Assembly: GCF_001458315.1 (NCBI RefSeq)
Contig: NZ_CYRX01000032.1
Coordinates: forward strand, 62,001-126,000
Reading direction: 5' to 3'
Length of the DNA stretch: 64,000 nt
From: Thalassobacter stenotrophicus
GTDB lineage: Bacteria; Pseudomonadota; Alphaproteobacteria; Rhodobacterales; Rhodobacteraceae
A program made the translations under genes and the position numbers. Shown in pieces: positions 50,103 to 59,371 of the stretch (positions are counted from its first letter, which is position 1; the number at the start of each line of letters is the position of its first letter). The notes beneath the pieces were generated by a model. The model searched no databases. It saw only the letters and a program-made list of their open reading frames with translations, and was not told the DNA's origin.

Positions 50103-52649
50103 TCACGCCACCTCGTCGGCGTAAAGCCGCAATTGCCTGACGATGGGCGTGTAAGACGCGTCCTTCGTCGTCAGAAACGCCCGTGCTTCTACTGCGCGGG
50201 CCTCGATTTCATGGTTATCGAGACGGCCCCAGGGGCCCCAGTTCGGCAAAGCTGCCGGATCGTCATCGGTCTCGCGGATCTCGAAGAGCACATCGATTTC
50301 TGCACCAGCTGATCCGTCAAAATCCGCCCAGGTGTCCATGAGCGCGGTGCGCGCATCGATCCGGTCGTTGAGCGCGAGCGCCGCCACGCCAATTTCAGAG
50401 CGCAGGCGCACGCGTTTCACGGCGCCCAGATCAAGTCCCGCCGCGAAGCCGTACCACCCCTCCATTGCGGTCACTTGTGTCACGCCATTGGCGGTTGCCG
50501 TGGCCAGTGTCAGGTTTGATCCAGTCACTTGTAGGTCCGATTTCGAGCCAACAAAGCCGGGATCGGCCTGCAAGAAGTCCAAGGTCGAGAAGGCCAACAC
50601 CTGGGCGCCCTTGGTGGTGACCCGGGTCTCAAGCCCGGCGCGTCCGCCGCTGTCTTCGGCACGCACGAGATAGGTGCCGGGTTTGAGCGGTACGACTGCG
50701 ATGGCTTCACCGCCTGAGACCCGGTCCATCGAATAGCTGTCAGCCCAAGTGGCCGTCGCTTCCTTCGAATGCCGGATCACGATGTTGCCACCGACCCGCA
50801 CATCCGGATCCACCGAGCGGGACCATTTGAGGATCGCGAGCCCGCCAGCTGTTTGCAGCGTGATGTTCTCAAGCTGCGCTGGCGGGGCGGTCAGGCCAAG
50901 AATTTCGACCGATGTCTCCTGCCAAGCCGAGGAGACGCCCAGAACCGAGATCGCTTTGATGCGGAAAGCCCAGCCTCCTGGGGCAATGTCGCGGATTTCG
51001 AGCGCAGTGCCGTCGGTGCGGCCATAGTCAATCCAGTCGGCCGCACCAGCAAGTTTGCCCTGCAGCTGGTATGCTGCAACAAACCCAGACGGCGACGCCT
51101 CCCAGCTAATCTTGGCCAGAACCTTCAGCCCGCCGCCATCCCGCGTCACATAAAGGTCCTCGGTGACCTGCGGCGCGCCGGGTGCCGGGATGTCATAAGC
51201 ATTGGGCAGCGCCGTTCTTGGAGCAGCCGCATAAATTTGCTCCTCACTTGCCGTCCAGTCGTAGACCAGAGGCGAAGTCTCGCGCAGAACGAGCTCCGGC
51301 AGCAACAATGCCCCATCGCCCGATGCGGTTAGATCAAGGCTCACTCCATGCACCTCGAATGGCTTCGCGGCAAAGCCCCAGCGGGCGTAGGACAGCGTCA
51401 CCACATCTCCGACGCTGGCCGCCCAGGCCGAAAGCTTGCCCGAGAGCCGCACCGTCATCTGCCGCCGTGCGCGTTCAAGCTCGATCTTCGCAAGTCGCTG
51501 CGCCATCGAGGCCGAGATCGTAAACGGCAGCGAGATATCGCGCCACTTTTGTTCACCACCGTCCTCAGCCACATAGACAGCGCTCGCATAGGCCGGGAAG
51601 TCGTCGGGCTGCCAATCGTTCTCGGGGCTGACAAACTGCCCGCGCACGCCGTTGAAGTTTGACGACATCGTCACGCGCGTGGCGAGCGTGAGCCCACCCT
51701 CGCGGACATGGTCCGAGGTGAGCGCCGCATCCGGTGCCCGCCATGCCCCTGCATGTATGCGCCAGGACCCGCCCGAGAAGGCGCAGCGGCCTGCAAAGCT
51801 GGAGAGCATTCCTTCGATGATTGTCTTCGGGACCTCGGAAAGCGTGATCACCCCGTTGCAGGCATAGCGCGGCTCCGACCCGCCACCGGCAAGTGGAACG
51901 GGCTCGTCGCAGATATTTGCAGCCTCAATGAGGGACATCTCGTCGATCCCGTCGGGCTCGCCGATGCGCGCCCCGATGCCCCAGGTTGGGTTGGCCATAT
52001 AGTCCGCAAGGCAAAGGGCGGAGTTTTCCGAATAGCCGGCGGTTTGGGTCCGCGGGTCCCAGATGTCGTCTTTACCCTCGATGTCCACCGTGATGTTCGG
52101 GATGCCACCCGGAAAGGCGTCCTGATCATAGGTCAGCCGCAGCCGAATGGCCGCACATCCCCGAAGCCGGTGGTTCTCGGTCCACTTGTCCGGCAGCGCG
52201 GATTTGAGGCCCGCGAAAGCGGTCTGGTTGGCAGCGCCGAGTGTCTTCTCGACGAGGACTTTTCCAGCCCAACGACCTTGGGCCTCGCCATTTGTGTCGA
52301 GGGCCACTTCCCCCTCAAAATAGATGGCACCGATCGATTGGACCCGATGCGTCGCCAGCACGATCACCAGATCGAGGAACTTATTGTCCGACCCCGAGGA
52401 ATGCAGGAAGACGATGACCCCACCCTTGCGGGTGCGGCCATAGACAAGATCACGCGGCACTACGGGTTCGCGGATGGTCACGGTGCGCGGTTGCATCGTG
52501 GTTTGCGGTTTTGGCATCAGGGCCTGCGCCGCGGTGGATAGCAAAAGCGTGCCGCCGATCCGCAAAAGGGCCGCACCGATTCCGCCAGCCGCCAAGGTTG
52601 CACTGATTGCGCCCGCGACCGCAGTGACAGCAGAGACGACAAAGGGCAT
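50103..52649 (-). CDS. phage tail tip attachment protein J-like
   Basis: An 848-aa protein. It has an N-terminal hydrophobic stretch (AGGIGAALLRIGGTLLLSTA), tail-tip domains (IREPVVPRDLVYGRTRKGG) and a central hub-like region. The C-terminal half shows Fn3-like repeats (PGAPQVTEDLYVTRDGGG, ITLQTAGGLAILKWSRSVDP). This matches the host-specificity protein J of lambda-like siphophages. It forms the baseplate hub that contacts the receptor. Confidence 0.88.
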   Translation of the reverse strand: MPFVVSAVTAVAGAISATLAAGGIGAALLRIGGTLLLSTAAQALMPKPQTTMQPRTVTIREPVVPRDLVYGRTRKGGVIVFLHSSGSDNKFLDLVIVLATHRVQSIGAIYFEGEVALDTNGEAQGRWAGKVLVEKTLGAANQTAFAGLKSALPDKWTENHRLRGCAAIRLRLTYDQDAFPGGIPNITVDIEGKDDIWDPRTQTAGYSENSALCLADYMANPTWGIGARIGEPDGIDEMSLIEAANICDEPVPLAGGGSEPRYACNGVITLSEVPKTIIEGMLSSFAGRCAFSGGSWRIHAGAWRAPDAALTSDHVREGGLTLATRVTMSSNFNGVRGQFVSPENDWQPDDFPAYASAVYVAEDGGEQKWRDISLPFTISASMAQRLAKIELERARRQMTVRLSGKLSAWAASVGDVVTLSYARWGFAAKPFEVHGVSLDLTASGDGALLLPELVLRETSPLVYDWTASEEQIYAAAPRTALPNAYDIPAPGAPQVTEDLYVTRDGGGLKVLAKISWEASPSGFVAAYQLQGKLAGAADWIDYGRTDGTALEIRDIAPGGWAFRIKAISVLGVSSAWQETSVEILGLTAPPAQLENITLQTAGGLAILKWSRSVDPDVRVGGNIVIRHSKEATATWADSYSMDRVSGGEAIAVVPLKPGTYLVRAEDSGGRAGLETRVTTKGAQVLAFSTLDFLQADPGFVGSKSDLQVTGSNLTLATATANGVTQVTAMEGWYGFAAGLDLGAVKRVRLRSEIGVAALALNDRIDARTALMDTWADFDGSAGAEIDVLFEIRETDDDPAALPNWGPWGRLDNHEIEARAVEARAFLTTKDASYTPIVRQLRLYADEVA

Positions 52650-52877
52650 GGTTTAAGTCCAGTTTTGGAGGTTCTTGACTGCCAAAGTGAGAATGGCTTT
52701 ACATGGCGTGGAGTTGACAACTGAAGGATCCAGGTCAAATGATTGGCCAACAACACCTTTTTTGAGCCGTTATTTACGCACAACAGATGCCTGGAGCAGG
52801 GATCTGGCAGTGTAAGGGTGATCGTAGACCGAGCAGCACCCAAGCTGTGTGACCGTCGGATATACGCGAGACCCTTA

Positions 52878-52909
52878 GCGCGGCTCGGGAGGGGAGGCCT
52901 GAGCCGCGC
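52878..52909. repeat. perfect G/C hairpin between tail genes
   Basis: GCGCGGCTC (52878-52886) and GAGCCGCGC (52901-52909) form a perfect 9-bp stem with a 14-base loop, 30 bp from the NlpC-like gene stop. No U-tract on either strand. The surrounding 52650-52938 stretch has no gene I can support. Confidence 0.5.
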
Positions 52910-52938
52910 ACCTATGCCACAAAAGCCAAATGCAGCCT

Positions 52939-53343
52939 TTAAACGGACCAAGCGACCCGGCAGGAGGTGAGTGGCACGGTCACGAGCCCTTCGGGTGTCA
53001 TTCCCACAGCCTTGGCCCCAGTACAGATGCCAAACCCTAGGCCAGTGTCGGCAAGAACGATGTCGCCGCGCCCAGCAAGCAGCACCGTTGGGCGCGGTTC
53101 GCCCAAAAGCGCATGGCCCATCTCCTCAAGTGAGGCCCAACCTAAACGGCGCATCACTCGTGCGCCACCGAGTGCAGTTGTATAGCGCCCGCGCCAGAGG
53201 GCCGCGACATCCTCGCCGCCGGTCAGGATCATGCGAACCTCGAATGCAAAGGTGGGGCAGTCGTGGTGGCCCCAGGCGAAGGGCTTTGCTCGTGCGGTGT
53301 CTATGGCTGCGGCTAGTAGGTGTGGCCAGCCATAAACTTTCAA
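52939..53343 (-). CDS. NlpC/P60-like tail tip protein (K-like)
   Basis: A 134-aa protein. HHDCPTFAFEVRM holds the catalytic-type Cys (FAWGHHDCPTF). The remaining part is a compact alpha/beta domain ending in CRVAW. The family (DUF6950-like) is common in Rhodobacterales prophages between minor tail genes and J, as lambda gpK is. It probably assembles the tail tip or cuts peptidoglycan during injection. The His partner was not securely identified. Confidence 0.65.
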   Translation of the reverse strand: MKVYGWPHLLAAAIDTARAKPFAWGHHDCPTFAFEVRMILTGGEDVAALWRGRYTTALGGARVMRRLGWASLEEMGHALLGEPRPTVLLAGRGDIVLADTGLGFGICTGAKAVGMTPEGLVTVPLTSCRVAWSV

Positions 53344-53388
53344 AGCATAGTCCTTTCAAGAACGTGATTATTTTGCGGGGAATTTTGA

Positions 53389-54033
53389 ATGCTTAGAATG
53401 CTGGGCCGCTTTTGGTTTACTCTGATGGCACTCCTTACCGTTGCATCCCTTTCGTTGAATATTGGGATTCTTGCCGTCAGCACGATTGCAACCAAAGCAA
53501 GTATGGTTTTTGAGGCTTTGACCGGAACCACCTCAATGGTCACTGACTTACGTAACCAGCTCAAAGCCAAAGAGATGCGGATTTCGTCCCTATCGGATGA
53601 AGTGGCATCATTAAGGCAGCCCAAGGTCACGTATCGTGGAAAGCCACATCTTATCAAAGATGCAGTGTCTGACACTGCAGATCGAGTTTCAAAAAGAACG
53701 GCCATTGCTGCTTCACGCAGTGCGTCGTCTGTTGTTGCAGAATCGATACCCTATTTAGGTATTGCTGCGATTATTGGAGTCGCAGCTTGGGACATAAAAG
53801 ACAGCTGTCAGACATTAAAAGATCTTTCCGAACTAGACTTAGCCTTCAACCCAGACAAAGAAGTTAACGCTCAAGCAGCCGAAGTCTGCGGTATGGAATT
53901 GCCTAAACGCGAAGATATCTGGGCGTCGGTTAAAGCAAACGCATCTGAGAGTTGGCATCAAGCTGGAACCTATGTTCCAGACTTGCCGGACTTTGAATGG
54001 CCATCGCTTTCAACGCTCGCTTTCTGGCAGTAG
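53389..54033 (+). CDS. moron: membrane protein with coiled coil, opposite strand
   Basis: A 214-aa protein on the strand opposite the tail operon. It has an N-terminal TM helix (WFTLMALLTVASLSLNIGIL), a helical coiled coil (LRNQLKAKEMRISSLSDEVA), then a second hydrophobic stretch (AESIPYLGIAAIIGVAAW). The rest (DIKDSCQTLKDLSELDLAFN) is unlike any phage structural protein I know. The gene has lower GC than its neighbours by eye, a sign of later insertion. Possibly a lysogenic conversion or superinfection exclusion protein; this is inferred. Confidence 0.7.
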   Translation: MLRMLGRFWFTLMALLTVASLSLNIGILAVSTIATKASMVFEALTGTTSMVTDLRNQLKAKEMRISSLSDEVASLRQPKVTYRGKPHLIKDAVSDTADRVSKRTAIAASRSASSVVAESIPYLGIAAIIGVAAWDIKDSCQTLKDLSELDLAFNPDKEVNAQAAEVCGMELPKREDIWASVKANASESWHQAGTYVPDLPDFEWPSLSTLAFWQ

Positions 54034-54034
54034 C

Positions 54035-54595
54035 TTACCCTCGTCCCCAGGTGATTTCGCGATCCTGGATCGCGGTTACGAATTCGAAGCCAAGATCGCC
54101 CGGGAACAAGACCTGCTGGCTTTCATGGGTGTAGCGCCAGGTCCGCGCCACGGTCAGATCGATCAGACGGCTTTCATAGCTGATGGTGATCGTGCAGGTG
54201 TCTGCGTCATCCTTGATTTCAGGGACATCGAGCCGACCTGAGAAGGCCTGAACCGGATCGGCAATGATGCTGCCATCCTCTTCTAGGAGCCCCAGCCAAA
54301 TCCGGCCCGGCAGGCCTTGGCGCGCTTCATCAATCGCCATTTGAACAAGGTCCAGCGGCACGCCGGAAAGCGAGACGGCCGTGCCGCCGGCCACGACCTC
54401 TCCGGTTTCGTCTAGGGAGCCAAGGCCCAAGAGCGACCCGGCCCCAGCCCAGCTTTGGCCGTTCCAACTCACCTCTCCCAGCCCTGACCAGATCCGCACC
54501 CAGCCAGTCGCAAACTCGCCCTCAAAGAAAATGACGGGCCGGAGGCTTTGATCAGCCAGCGCGGTGGCGAAGGCGACGGTAAGATCGCGGCTCAT
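54035..54595 (-). CDS. minor tail protein (L-like, DUF2163-type)
   Basis: A 186-aa protein from ATG 54595, which overlaps the upstream gene's stop. FEGEFATGWVRIWSGLGEVS and SISYESRLIDLTVARTWRYT, with a C-terminal WGRG, match minor tail proteins next to the tail tip in Roseobacter siphophages (lambda L position). Assigned by order and pattern. Confidence 0.65.
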   Translation of the reverse strand: MSRDLTVAFATALADQSLRPVIFFEGEFATGWVRIWSGLGEVSWNGQSWAGAGSLLGLGSLDETGEVVAGGTAVSLSGVPLDLVQMAIDEARQGLPGRIWLGLLEEDGSIIADPVQAFSGRLDVPEIKDDADTCTITISYESRLIDLTVARTWRYTHESQQVLFPGDLGFEFVTAIQDREITWGRG

Positions 54596-55182
54596 CAGAG
54601 CGCCTCCCGCGCTGAGATCGTGAAGCGATGCTGATCCGCTCGGCCGATGACCGAGGGGACGGGTGCCGTCAGCCGCAACAGAACCGACGGGGCATCGAGG
54701 CCGAGCAGCGTGCCGACCGGCACGGAAGCCCGAAGCGGCGGCACGAGGGTGAGCGTCGCCTCGCTGCCCACGGGCACCACATCCGCCGTTAGCTGATAAA
54801 GCCGTGTGGTGGCATCTCCGCCCAACTGGAAGAAATCCCCCGCGCGAAGGCCAAGTCCCCAACCAGCCGTGCGCAGGGTGGAGGCTCCCGCAGCTTGCAC
54901 CTCGGTCACGTAAGGATTGCCCGCCGCCACCGGCACCTTGATCGAAGGATCGGGGAACAGGAACCGGCCCCGCAATCCGCCAAGTGCCGTGAAGAAGGCC
55001 GAAAGCCGCCGGGCCTTGGCACCTTGGCTCACTGCCATCTCAAACTGATATTCCCACCACGACGCACCCCAATCTTGGATCTGGGACGTGCCGGTAAAGG
55101 GCGAGCGTGCCTCGGCCACAGACGTAATCAGCCTCCGCTCGAGGGAGGACACGAGCGTCAGCGGCAAGACAGGAATGGCCAT
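54595..55182 (-). CDS. minor tail protein (M-like)
   Basis: A 195-aa protein. It is compact with no hydrophobic segments, and contains the pattern LRGRFLFPDPSIKVP found in distal-tail proteins of this prophage group. It follows the tape measure directly (2 bp apart), the lambda M position. It likely caps the tail tip before L, K and J. Family not firmly recognised. Confidence 0.6.
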   Translation of the reverse strand: MAIPVLPLTLVSSLERRLITSVAEARSPFTGTSQIQDWGASWWEYQFEMAVSQGAKARRLSAFFTALGGLRGRFLFPDPSIKVPVAAGNPYVTEVQAAGASTLRTAGWGLGLRAGDFFQLGGDATTRLYQLTADVVPVGSEATLTLVPPLRASVPVGTLLGLDAPSVLLRLTAPVPSVIGRADQHRFTISAREAL

Positions 55183-55183
55183 C

Positions 55184-57649
55184 TCAGATCACCTGACCCC
55201 GGCGTCGGCCATCGGCCACGCTTTCTTTTGCGATGCGGGCGATTTCCGGAATGGCAGCCCGAAGCCGCGCATCAATCTGCTCGGCCACGCCCATCTGCGC
55301 CCCGCGCGCGTCGATGTTCACCGTCATGCCTGCGTCAGCACTGCCGCCCCTGCCATAGTCTGCCGCCTCGCGCCGGTTCAACACCCGTTCCCCGCGCTGC
55401 AGGATCGTTGGGACTTCGTCGGGGCGCAGACCGGCCCAGGAGCCAACCGGCCCCACGGTACCGCCGTTATGCATCCGCGGCGCCCCGGCAAAGGCCATCG
55501 CAGGCACTGAGCGGCTATGTCCCGACAGTCCCACAATACCGCCTGCATGCGAGACGGCTGCCGTTACAGACCCGCTGCCCCCAAAGACACCTCCGAGCGC
55601 CGAGGCGATGGAGCCCAGTACTGCGCGCTTGAACGACAGAACCGCAAGGTCCGCCAGGATCGAGCGCACGAGGCCCTTGAAGTCGAACTTGCCGGTCTCG
55701 ACGAAGCTGCGGAAGGCGTTTTCCGCGCCACTGAAAGCGCCAGTCAGAGTTTCGCCGAGGCCTTTGCCCCAATTCATAGCATCCGCGGCATAGGCTTGAA
55801 GAGATTCTGAGACTGCACGCCAACCGGTGGCGATCCGGTCGCCAGCGCTCCCGGGCGCACCACCAGCTCGGCCCATGGCAGCCGACAGCCGATTTGCTGA
55901 GACAGTCGCCTCATCCAGCGCCGCCGCACCTTCTTCGCCGGTGCCCGCAACGGCATCGCGGAGCGCACCCCAGGAGGTGAGTGGCACCGTCGCGACACCC
56001 GCAAGATCGATGGCTGCCTGACGGTAGATGTTTGCGGTGGCCCGCGCCTCGGCGGCGATCGTTTCAAGCCCAAGGTCGGGAATAGTGAGCGGGTTGTTCT
56101 CGAAGGCTCGGCGAAAGGCATCTGCCGCAGCCGTTCCCGTGTCAGCGGAGGCGCCTGCAAAGGGATTGGGGATGTCGCCGAGGCTGATCTCACGGATCTG
56201 ACCAAAGGTGGTCTCGATGCCCACAGCCGCGAGCGCATCGCGAATGCGACCCGTGAAGGCGTCAATCCTGCGGATTGCGCCGTTCAGCATGGCCTCGATC
56301 CCGTCGAGCATGCGGTTGGCGGCTGAGAAGACCAGATCCCCGATCACATCCGGCAGACGCGCCCAGATCTCGCGTACAGCCATTAGGGCACCCTCGAAGG
56401 TGTTGGCCGCTGCGTTGCCAAAAGCCGCGACACTCTCGATGGCCCCGGCCATGCCACTCGCGGCATCGGCTTTCAGGTCATAGAACATGGCGGTGGCCGC
56501 AGCCCCCGCGCTTGATGCCCCCATCTTGATCCGGTCCCAGACCTCGACCGCGACGTCTTTCAAGAGGCCCATAGCCTCGCCGAAGCTGCCTGCGCCGGAG
56601 GATAGACGGGTAAACCAATAGACCAACTCGCCTGCGCCTACGATCAACGCGCCAATGCCGGTGCGGATGAGCGCGCCCTTCAGAACCACCAGGGTCGTAG
56701 CGAGACCTCGGACCGACAGCGCCGCGGCGGCCATCGCCGAGACCCAGCGACCAGCGAGGAAGGTGGCGAAAGTCCCAGCATAAATCGCGAGCCGATCAAG
56801 GTTGCTCAGCACAGCATCAAAAGCCCGGCTGATTGGGCTGGTACTGGACGCAAGGGCGACAAACGCGTTGGCCACCGCCTCCAGCGACGGAGCAAGAGCC
56901 ACGGCAATCCGGTTGCGCACGCCCGTAAACACCTGACCGATGCTGACTAGAGCCAGTTCAGAGCGGCGCATCGCGGCGATTGCGTCGGCGTCGAGCACCG
57001 CGCCAAGTGCCTGTGCCCGTGTTCCAAGCCGCGTCATCTCTGCCCCGCCGTTTTGCAGGAGCGGGATCAGCCGCGTCGTGTCAGACGCCATAGCTTCGAG
57101 ATAAAAGGTCATCTCCTGTTGGCTGACGCCCGCGCGCTCGAGACTGTCGACATAGAGCTGCAGCGCTTCCGGTCCCGAGAGACGCGCAAACTGATCAGCC
57201 GTCACGCCCACACGTGGCGCGATGTTCTCAAAGAAGTCGGCCATAGGGCCGCCGCTCGTCTGCAGGAAATCCCCCACGCGGTCATTCACGTCCTTCAGGA
57301 TATCGGCCAGCTTCTCTTGCTCGATCCCCACTGTGGCCGAGGCCGCCGACCAGCGCTGGAACACCTCGGGGTTGGCATTGGCCACTTGGGAGAGCTGGCT
57401 GATCTCGTTGGCGGCTGCAACGGTCGAGCGGGTCATCGCGACAACAGCAGCAGCGAGCGCCGTGGCGGCAGCAGTCGCCGCAATCCGGGTCCGGCGCGCG
57501 AAGGCTGCCATACGCGCATTAGCCTGATCCAGCTCATGGCTCAGACGTCCCATGCCACGAGACCCGGCGACACCGACGCCTTCCAACTCGGCGCGCACTT
57601 GGCGGCCACCAGTCGCGGATAGCCGGACGGATACGCGTTTCTCAGCCAT
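55184..57649 (-). CDS. tail tape measure protein
   Basis: An 821-aa protein, mostly helical. The first 80 residues are RKRV-rich and Ala-rich (MGRLSHELDQANARMAAFAR); hydrophobic segments occur in the middle (FLAGRWVSAMAAAALSVRGL, GIGALIVGAGELVYWF). The length fits a siphophage tape measure and by the usual 1.5 A per residue rule implies a tail of about 120 nm. It follows the G/GT frameshift pair, as in lambda (H). It overlaps the GT frame end by 8 bp. Confidence 0.9.
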   Translation of the reverse strand: MAEKRVSVRLSATGGRQVRAELEGVGVAGSRGMGRLSHELDQANARMAAFARRTRIAATAAATALAAAVVAMTRSTVAAANEISQLSQVANANPEVFQRWSAASATVGIEQEKLADILKDVNDRVGDFLQTSGGPMADFFENIAPRVGVTADQFARLSGPEALQLYVDSLERAGVSQQEMTFYLEAMASDTTRLIPLLQNGGAEMTRLGTRAQALGAVLDADAIAAMRRSELALVSIGQVFTGVRNRIAVALAPSLEAVANAFVALASSTSPISRAFDAVLSNLDRLAIYAGTFATFLAGRWVSAMAAAALSVRGLATTLVVLKGALIRTGIGALIVGAGELVYWFTRLSSGAGSFGEAMGLLKDVAVEVWDRIKMGASSAGAAATAMFYDLKADAASGMAGAIESVAAFGNAAANTFEGALMAVREIWARLPDVIGDLVFSAANRMLDGIEAMLNGAIRRIDAFTGRIRDALAAVGIETTFGQIREISLGDIPNPFAGASADTGTAAADAFRRAFENNPLTIPDLGLETIAAEARATANIYRQAAIDLAGVATVPLTSWGALRDAVAGTGEEGAAALDEATVSANRLSAAMGRAGGAPGSAGDRIATGWRAVSESLQAYAADAMNWGKGLGETLTGAFSGAENAFRSFVETGKFDFKGLVRSILADLAVLSFKRAVLGSIASALGGVFGGSGSVTAAVSHAGGIVGLSGHSRSVPAMAFAGAPRMHNGGTVGPVGSWAGLRPDEVPTILQRGERVLNRREAADYGRGGSADAGMTVNIDARGAQMGVAEQIDARLRAAIPEIARIAKESVADGRRRGQVI

Positions 57650-58330
57650 GGTGGTGTTCGATCTCTTCGTTTGTCTTGCGCACCATCACCGCCTCGATGG
57701 GCGGCATGAGTTCCGCGATAATGAGAGGCGAGAGCCCAAGGGCTGCCCCGAGTTGCAAAGCCGCGCCCATGTCCCAGCCGAGGACAGCGCCGCCGCTCAT
57801 GCCGCCCGCGACGCGCACTTGCCCGCCCAAACGCTGCACGAGATCCCAGATCTGCCAGCCCTCAAGTGTGCATGGCGCATGAAGGGCTCTGGGGCATTCC
57901 GCGCATACAGAGGGGCACCCCGCGCAATAGTCACCGCCCCCGCCGAACTCCCAGTCGGCGAGAGCGGTCAGGCGTTTTTTTCCGCGTCCAGGATGAGCGC
58001 GCCAGCGATGTAGCGTGTCTGGAAGGCCTCAAAGATGGGCCAGAGTTCCAAGAGGGCGTCGATGCCCTCAGGGTTCAGAGGCAGAGGCTCATCGTTTTCG
58101 TCACCGACGCCCTCCCAATCCTTCACGACGATGTGCGCGACGGCCTTGGCCACGATGCGGGCGAGGTCATCGTTAGTAGCGCTGCTATCAGCATCACCGG
58201 CTGCCGCAACGATCGTCGGATCGCTCCGCGCGGCCAACATAATAGCGGTGGTGAGCGGCTCAACGAACAGCCGCACGCCATGGCCGAGGTCCAGCCAGCG
58301 CGGTTCCGTGGACAGATTCAATCGCAGCAT
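57642..58330 (-). CDS. tail assembly chaperone GT, -1 frameshift product
   Basis: Reading from 58330 through the slippery heptamer A AAA AAC (57980-57974) with a -1 shift gives a 229-aa product whose total of 690 read bases is divisible by three. The frame enters DYCAGCPSVCAECPRAL and runs to the 65-aa frame ending EEIEHHHG. The T part carries a CxxC-x3-CxxC set. In lambda, G and G-T chaperones guide tape-measure folding in a fixed ratio; this is the same arrangement. The two parts are otherwise in different frames. Confidence 0.85.
57968..58330 (-). CDS. tail assembly chaperone G
   Basis: A 120-aa protein beginning MLRLNLSTEPRWLDLGHGVR and ending LILDAEKNA-stop. This is the unshifted product of the G/GT pair. 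It is acidic in the C-terminal half. Its ATG overlaps the tail tube gene's stop by one base. It is made in excess over GT, assuming the usual low frameshift efficiency. Confidence 0.85.
   Translation of the reverse strand: MLRLNLSTEPRWLDLGHGVRLFVEPLTTAIMLAARSDPTIVAAAGDADSSATNDDLARIVAKAVAHIVVKDWEGVGDENDEPLPLNPEGIDALLELWPIFEAFQTRYIAGALILDAEKNA
57974..57981 (-). promoter_or_regulatory. slippery sequence A7C for -1 frameshifting
   Basis: Seven A followed by C on the minus strand, read in codons GAA AAA AAC, contains the canonical X XXY YYZ heptamer A AAA AAC (57980-57974). It lies 4 codons before the G stop. No RNA structure was modelled downstream. Confidence 0.85.
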
Positions 58331-59271
58331 TAGTAATCCTCGCGGTCATTGGTGAGCGTGACAGTGCACATGCGGCCTACAACGGGATCGCTTGCTGCCT
58401 GCCAATCAAAGGTCGCCTGCACACCTTGTGGGCCTGAGATCTCAATCCGAGGGCGCGGCAGGTAAACCGCATGGGCCGTCAGGGTCAGGCTCTCGCCCGT
58501 GGTGAGCGCGTAGGAAAACTCCAACTCGCAGGCCTCGCCATTGATGGCTTGGTTCACCAGCGTCTGGTCTGCGAAGCGCACGACGACATTGCCGGTAAGC
58601 GCGGCGATGGACGGATCTGCACCGTCGATCTTCCCATCTGCCCGGATCGTCTCGATGCGGTCGAGGTTGTTGGCATAGGTAAGGTCTGCAGAGACAACGT
58701 TCCCGATGTTGGCTCCGTTCCGCGTGATCGACCCGTTGAAATGGCCGAAGCGTTTCAACGCGATAGTGGTTGGTGTGCCTACGGCGGTACTGGTGGCGAT
58801 TGCCTCGCCCTGTGCCACGATGCTCGCCGTGGCCGTCAGCAGCCCGGAGCGCGCCATCTGCCAGTTGAGGCTGTCGACCATGCAACCGGAATACATCGCA
58901 AAGCGCGGCACCTCTGGCATGCCGGTCTCGACCGAGAAGCTCGGCAGCGCCCAGTTTCCTGAGCGGAACGCGTGGCTATAGTGCGCTTCCGCGCCCGTGG
59001 TCGTGGGCGCCCCAAACGCAGCCTTTAGCCAGAACCCAAAGGCCTCAGCATCAATGGGCACCACCACATCGCCATCCGCCGTCACCGCATCCTTGATCGG
59101 GGCTTGTGGATCGCGGCCATAGCCCAATAGCTCCGAGGTCTGCAGTGGTTGCTCGGCCCCCAGCGTTGTGCTGGCAAAAGGCATCTTGGTGTAGCCGCTC
59201 GCAGGCGGCGTGCCGTAGGTCATCTCGAACGCCAGCGCCATTTGCGCCCGCGCCCCTTGGGCTCGTGCCAT
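58330..59271 (-). CDS. major tail tube protein
   Basis: A 313-aa protein, first tail gene after the tail-terminator position. ARAQMALAFEMTYGTPPASG at the start and a C-terminal Ig-like pattern (TTGESLTLTAHAVYLPRPRI) match lambda-type tail tube proteins. It follows with one-base overlap into chaperone G, the standard V-G-T-H order. Confidence 0.82.
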   Translation of the reverse strand: MARAQGARAQMALAFEMTYGTPPASGYTKMPFASTTLGAEQPLQTSELLGYGRDPQAPIKDAVTADGDVVVPIDAEAFGFWLKAAFGAPTTTGAEAHYSHAFRSGNWALPSFSVETGMPEVPRFAMYSGCMVDSLNWQMARSGLLTATASIVAQGEAIATSTAVGTPTTIALKRFGHFNGSITRNGANIGNVVSADLTYANNLDRIETIRADGKIDGADPSIAALTGNVVVRFADQTLVNQAINGEACELEFSYALTTGESLTLTAHAVYLPRPRIEISGPQGVQATFDWQAASDPVVGRMCTVTLTNDREDY

Positions 59272-59371
59272 GGTAATTTCTCCTCAGCTTCGAAAGATTA
59301 AACTGGTCTGGCTTGACGCCGGCGTTGGTGGGCCCCTAGCTGCCCCCACGTTTCAACGAAAGAGTGCCCTC

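Noticed and set aside
52517-52951. 144-aa minus-strand frame between tail tip genes
   Set aside because: It overlaps the J-like gene's 5' end in another frame and has no protein-like pattern.
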